Made by a program: the position numbers and the translations under genes. 7,797 nt of DNA from Christiangramia sp. (GTDB lineage: Bacteria; Bacteroidota; Bacteroidia; Flavobacteriales; Flavobacteriaceae), in the NCBI GenBank assembly GCA_024635735.1, contig JAGXII010000068.1, positions 1 to 7,797 of the forward strand, given 5' to 3'. The notes under the pieces were generated by a model. That model was not told the DNA's origin. It saw only the letters and a program-made list of their open reading frames with translations, and did not search any database. Below, one piece after another: positions 5,667 to 7,797 of the stretch. Numbering within the stretch: the stretch's first letter is position 1; each line of letters opens with the position of its first letter.

Positions 5667-6045
5667 GAATATTGCTTTTCAATCTTTCCTTTACGATATT
5701 CATCATACGCTTATTTAGCGCTGAAGAATTTTGAATATAGGCTTCATATTCAGCGATCGTAAACTGACCAATGATCATTCCCTTCAGGCTGTTTCTGAAT
5801 TTTATATCCTTTTGCACTGCATTTTCTATATAATCCAGTCTTTTCTCCATACTTAGATCATAGAATGCATTTTTGTGTTTTGTGATATAATTTCTAAAAA
5901 CGGCAACCAGCAAATTGTCCTGAAGTTTTGCGACGGGACGAAGTGTTTCATTTTGAAACCGCTCGTCGGAACTCATGTTTTCTGTTATTCTTGCTGAAGG
6001 AATCTCAGGTCTGAGTTCCATTAGGTTAAAATCTCGTGGATTCAT
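5638..6045 (-). CDS. Conserved Bacteroidota protein of unknown function (often labelled 'glyoxalase')
   Basis: This 135-aa soluble, mostly helical and highly charged protein resembles a small flavobacterial family that, from memory, is commonly named 'glyoxalase' in databases. The sequence does not support that name. It has a single histidine (H57), no cysteine, and no recognisable beta-alpha-beta VOC repeats with metal-binding His/Glu. The most conserved-looking stretch is KGMIIGQFTIAEYEAYIQ (88-105), continuing into NSSALNKRMMNIVKERL (106-122). An LRPEIP motif lies near the N-terminus (11-16). No signal peptide or membrane helix is seen. I used the ATG at 6043-6045; the ATG at 6019-6021 (M9) would also keep LRPEIP, and no ribosome-binding site decides between them. 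The gene is monocistronic, and its 3' end overlaps the DUF3307 gene tail to tail by 24 nt. I cannot assign a function. Confidence 0.8.
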   Translation of the reverse strand: MNPRDFNLMELRPEIPSARITENMSSDERFQNETLRPVAKLQDNLLVAVFRNYITKHKNAFYDLSMEKRLDYIENAVQKDIKFRNSLKGMIIGQFTIAEYEAYIQNSSALNKRMMNIVKERLKSNIQLLERNLAY

Positions 6046-6061
6046 GGCAAGTAAAGTTTCT

Positions 6062-6069
6062 TAAATATA
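6062..6069 (-). promoter_or_regulatory. Possible -7 element for the 135-aa protein gene
   Basis: On the minus strand this reads TATATTTA, one mismatch from TAnnTTTG, 16 bp upstream of the ATG at 6045. No -33 element is recognised. The rest of the 172-bp divergent region shows nothing else I can support. Confidence 0.3.
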
Positions 6070-6181
6070 ATTATTTATCAATCCACATTTACTGTGCCGC
6101 ATTCTGATTTGTAAACCGGTTATAAACAATCCCGGGAGTTAAATAAGTCTTAATCGGCCCCCGTATAACCTATCATCTTGC

Positions 6182-6189
6182 TATCTTTA
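6182..6189 (+). promoter_or_regulatory. Possible -7 element for the aldehyde dehydrogenase operon
   Basis: TATCTTTA has one mismatch from TAnnTTTG and lies 28 bp upstream of the ATG at 6218, a reasonable distance for a short leader. No -33 box is evident. Confidence 0.3.
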
Positions 6190-6217
6190 AAAGAAAAGCA
6201 TACAGAATAATTGAACT

Positions 6218-7576
6218 ATGATTAAATCAGTAAATCCTTATAACGGAGAAGAAATAGAAAAATTTAAGGAACTTACAAAAGCCGAAATAGACGAAGTGCT
6301 GAAAGTTGCAGATTCCCGATTTAAATCCTGGAGAAAAACAACTTTTCAAGAGCGATCGGCACTAATGATGAAGGCTTCAGAAGAACTGAAAAAGAACAAA
6401 AAAGAGTATGCCCGTGACATTAGTCTGGAAATGGGAAAGCCTATAAAACAGGCAATTTCAGAAATAGAAAAGTGTGCATGGGTTTGTGAATATTACGCCG
6501 AAAATGCCGAAAAACATCTTTCTTCCAAAACTATCAAGACCGATGCGGCTAAGAGTTATGTAAGTTATGAACCCATAGGGACGGTATTGGCCATAATGCC
6601 CTGGAATTATCCTTTCTGGCAGGTATTTAGATTTGCCGCTCCTGCTTTAATGGCCGGAAATATAGGTGTTTTAAAACATGCCAGTAACGTAATGCGCTCT
6701 GCTAATAATATTCAGAAGGTTTTTGAAAGAGCCGGATTTCCTAAAGGCTGCTTTCAAAATATGGTGCTTGGGAGTAGTAAAATAGAAGATATTATTAAAG
6801 ATTCCCGAATAAAAGCGGTTACTCTTACCGGAAGTAAGCCAGCAGGATCTGCGGTAGCATCTACGGCAGGGGATCAGATTAAAAAGTCTGTTCTGGAACT
6901 TGGAGGCAGTAACGCCCTGGTGGTATTTAAAGATGCTAATATTTCTGAAAGCGTTAAAACCTGCGTAATGGCAAGGTTTCAGAATACCGGGCAGAGTTGT
7001 ATCGCAGGGAAAAGACTTATTCTGCATGAAAGCATCGCCGATGAATTTTTGGAAGAATTTGTTAGAGAGGTACGCGAATTAAAAAGTGGTGATCCTCTGG
7101 ATGAAAATACTTTTATAGGCCCTCTGGCCAGAGTTGATCTGGCTGAAGATCTGGAAGCTCAAATCCAGGACTCTGTTAAAGATGGAGCTAAAATAATTCT
7201 GGGAGGAAAACGGGATAAGGGTTATCTGGAACCTACTATCTTAACCGGAGTAACTCCCGAAATGAAAATGTTCAGAGAAGAGACCTTTGGACCGGCCATT
7301 GGAGTTACCATATTTAAAAAAGATCAGGAGGCTATAGATCTGGTTAATATGTCTGATTTTGGCCTCGGAGTTTCTATTTTCACAGAAGACCAGGAATTTG
7401 CCGGCAAAATTATTCCGCAGTTTGAAGATGGAGCCGTGTTTGTGAACGAACTTGTAAAAAGCGATCCCAGGCTTCCTTTTGGAGGCACCAAGATTTCGGG
7501 TTATGGAAGAGAACTTTCTGAAGATGGAATCAAAGAATTTGTAAATAAAAAAACGGTTTATTTTAATAAATATTGA
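6218..7576 (+). CDS. NAD(P)-dependent succinate-semialdehyde dehydrogenase family protein (ALDH superfamily)
   Basis: This 452-aa protein is a complete aldehyde dehydrogenase, oxidising an aldehyde to a carboxylate with NAD(P)+ in the cytoplasm. Visible sites are N130 in MPWNYPFW (oxyanion hole), K153 in GVLKHASN (cofactor), the TGS turn at 204-206 in the Rossmann domain, general base E227 in LELGGSN, and catalytic C261 in NTGQSCIAGKR. E355 lies in EETFGP, and P420-G423 begin the LPFGGTKISGYGRE segment. The LKHASN form of the cofactor motif and the length of about 455 aa fit the Sad/YneI-like succinate-semialdehyde dehydrogenases rather than the longer (about 480 aa) GabD. Substrate is therefore probably succinate semialdehyde or a related short aldehyde, but this cannot be proven from sequence, and no GABA transaminase is nearby. 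The DUF72 gene begins 11 nt after the stop and is probably co-transcribed. Confidence 0.92.
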   Translation: MIKSVNPYNGEEIEKFKELTKAEIDEVLKVADSRFKSWRKTTFQERSALMMKASEELKKNKKEYARDISLEMGKPIKQAISEIEKCAWVCEYYAENAEKHLSSKTIKTDAAKSYVSYEPIGTVLAIMPWNYPFWQVFRFAAPALMAGNIGVLKHASNVMRSANNIQKVFERAGFPKGCFQNMVLGSSKIEDIIKDSRIKAVTLTGSKPAGSAVASTAGDQIKKSVLELGGSNALVVFKDANISESVKTCVMARFQNTGQSCIAGKRLILHESIADEFLEEFVREVRELKSGDPLDENTFIGPLARVDLAEDLEAQIQDSVKDGAKIILGGKRDKGYLEPTILTGVTPEMKMFREETFGPAIGVTIFKKDQEAIDLVNMSDFGLGVSIFTEDQEFAGKIIPQFEDGAVFVNELVKSDPRLPFGGTKISGYGRELSEDGIKEFVNKKTVYFNKY

Positions 7577-7587
7577 TTGCCGCGTAA

Positions 7588-7797
7588 ATGAAATTCGGAA
7601 AAGTAGAAAACCCCGGAGAGGTAGACTTTACTTTGCCTCCCACACATACGCAAACAAAAAAAGTACTGGAACAGTTCGAGTCTTCGAAGTTCAATGATGT
7701 TAGAATTGGTTGTGCCAAATGGAATAAAAAGGATCTTAAGAATTTCTATCCCCGCGGGTCTAAAGAACTGGAATACTATTCCAGTCAGTTTAATTCA
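7588..7797 (+). CDS. DUF72 (YecE-like) domain protein, N-terminal part, 3'-truncated by window edge
   Basis: Seventy codons are visible from the ATG at 7588 to the window edge, with no stop. The protein begins MKFGKVENPGEVDFTLPP and then shows RIGCAKWNKKDLKNFYP (39-55) and LEYYSSQFNS (61-70). These are the start of a DUF72 TIM-barrel-like domain, where a VGxxxW strand and a YSxxFNxxExN strand are typical. YecE-like proteins are widespread, but their biochemical role is not settled. The N-terminal FGKVENPxxVDFTLPP extension is, as I recall, the usual form in Bacteroidota. Its start lies 11 nt downstream of the aldehyde dehydrogenase stop on the same strand, so the two probably form an operon. 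About 230 more residues would be expected beyond the edge. Confidence 0.85.
   Translation, partial: MKFGKVENPGEVDFTLPPTHTQTKKVLEQFESSKFNDVRIGCAKWNKKDLKNFYPRGSKELEYYSSQFNS

Noticed and set aside
6114..6121. AACCGGTT palindrome in the 6046-6217 intergenic region
   Set aside because: Eight bases is too short to call an operator without a partner site or conservation data.
6671..7027. 118-codon minus-strand open frame inside the aldehyde dehydrogenase gene
   Set aside because: It is antisense to the catalytic core of the dehydrogenase; its composition is that of a shadow frame.

Overview
The window looks like chromosomal core DNA of a marine-type member of the Flavobacteriaceae (Bacteroidota), probably close to Gramella/Christiangramia or Zunongwangia. 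That placement is inferred from three things: low-GC DNA, TAnnTTTG-like -7 promoter elements with no Shine-Dalgarno sequences ahead of the starts, and gene products of characteristically flavobacterial form. These include an HD-type 7TM protein, a short GreA-like factor, a 135-aa protein usually labelled 'glyoxalase', and a DUF72 protein. I see no mobile elements, tRNA or rRNA genes, CRISPR arrays or frameshifts.

The layout is nine genes in alternating blocks. A leftward pair comes first: a thiolase (312-1493) followed by the start of an SH3/NlpC-P60 type C40 peptidase (1-289, cut by the window edge). A rightward PgpH-like 7TM-HD protein (1607-3652) meets a leftward GreA-like factor (3653-4105) end to end with no base between the stop codons. 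A rightward pair follows: a SatD-family protein (4278-4940) and a DUF3307 membrane protein (4930-5661), overlapping by 11 nt. The DUF3307 end runs 24 nt into a leftward 135-aa conserved protein (5638-6045). The last block is rightward: a succinate-semialdehyde-type aldehyde dehydrogenase (6218-7576) and the start of a DUF72 protein (7588 onward). Short divergent intergenic regions (113, 172 and 172 bp) hold the likely promoters. No gene-free stretch exceeds 300 bp.

Most genes are housekeeping: acetyl-CoA metabolism, cell wall, predicted c-di-AMP turnover, RNA polymerase assistance and aldehyde oxidation. The part that looks least understood is the SatD-DUF3307 pair. The SatD protein carries a C-terminal helix-turn-helix. 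Its N-terminal domain reproduces the spacing of class III nucleotide cyclase catalytic residues (D8, D51, E108, Q115, R119). Its partner is a polytopic membrane protein with three His/Asp pairs at i/i+4 spacing. The promoter region upstream contains several nested inverted repeats built from TATAAG, and the -7 element is so close to the ATG that the mRNA is probably leaderless. Together these suggest an autoregulated sensor/membrane-enzyme module, which is an inference from sequence only.
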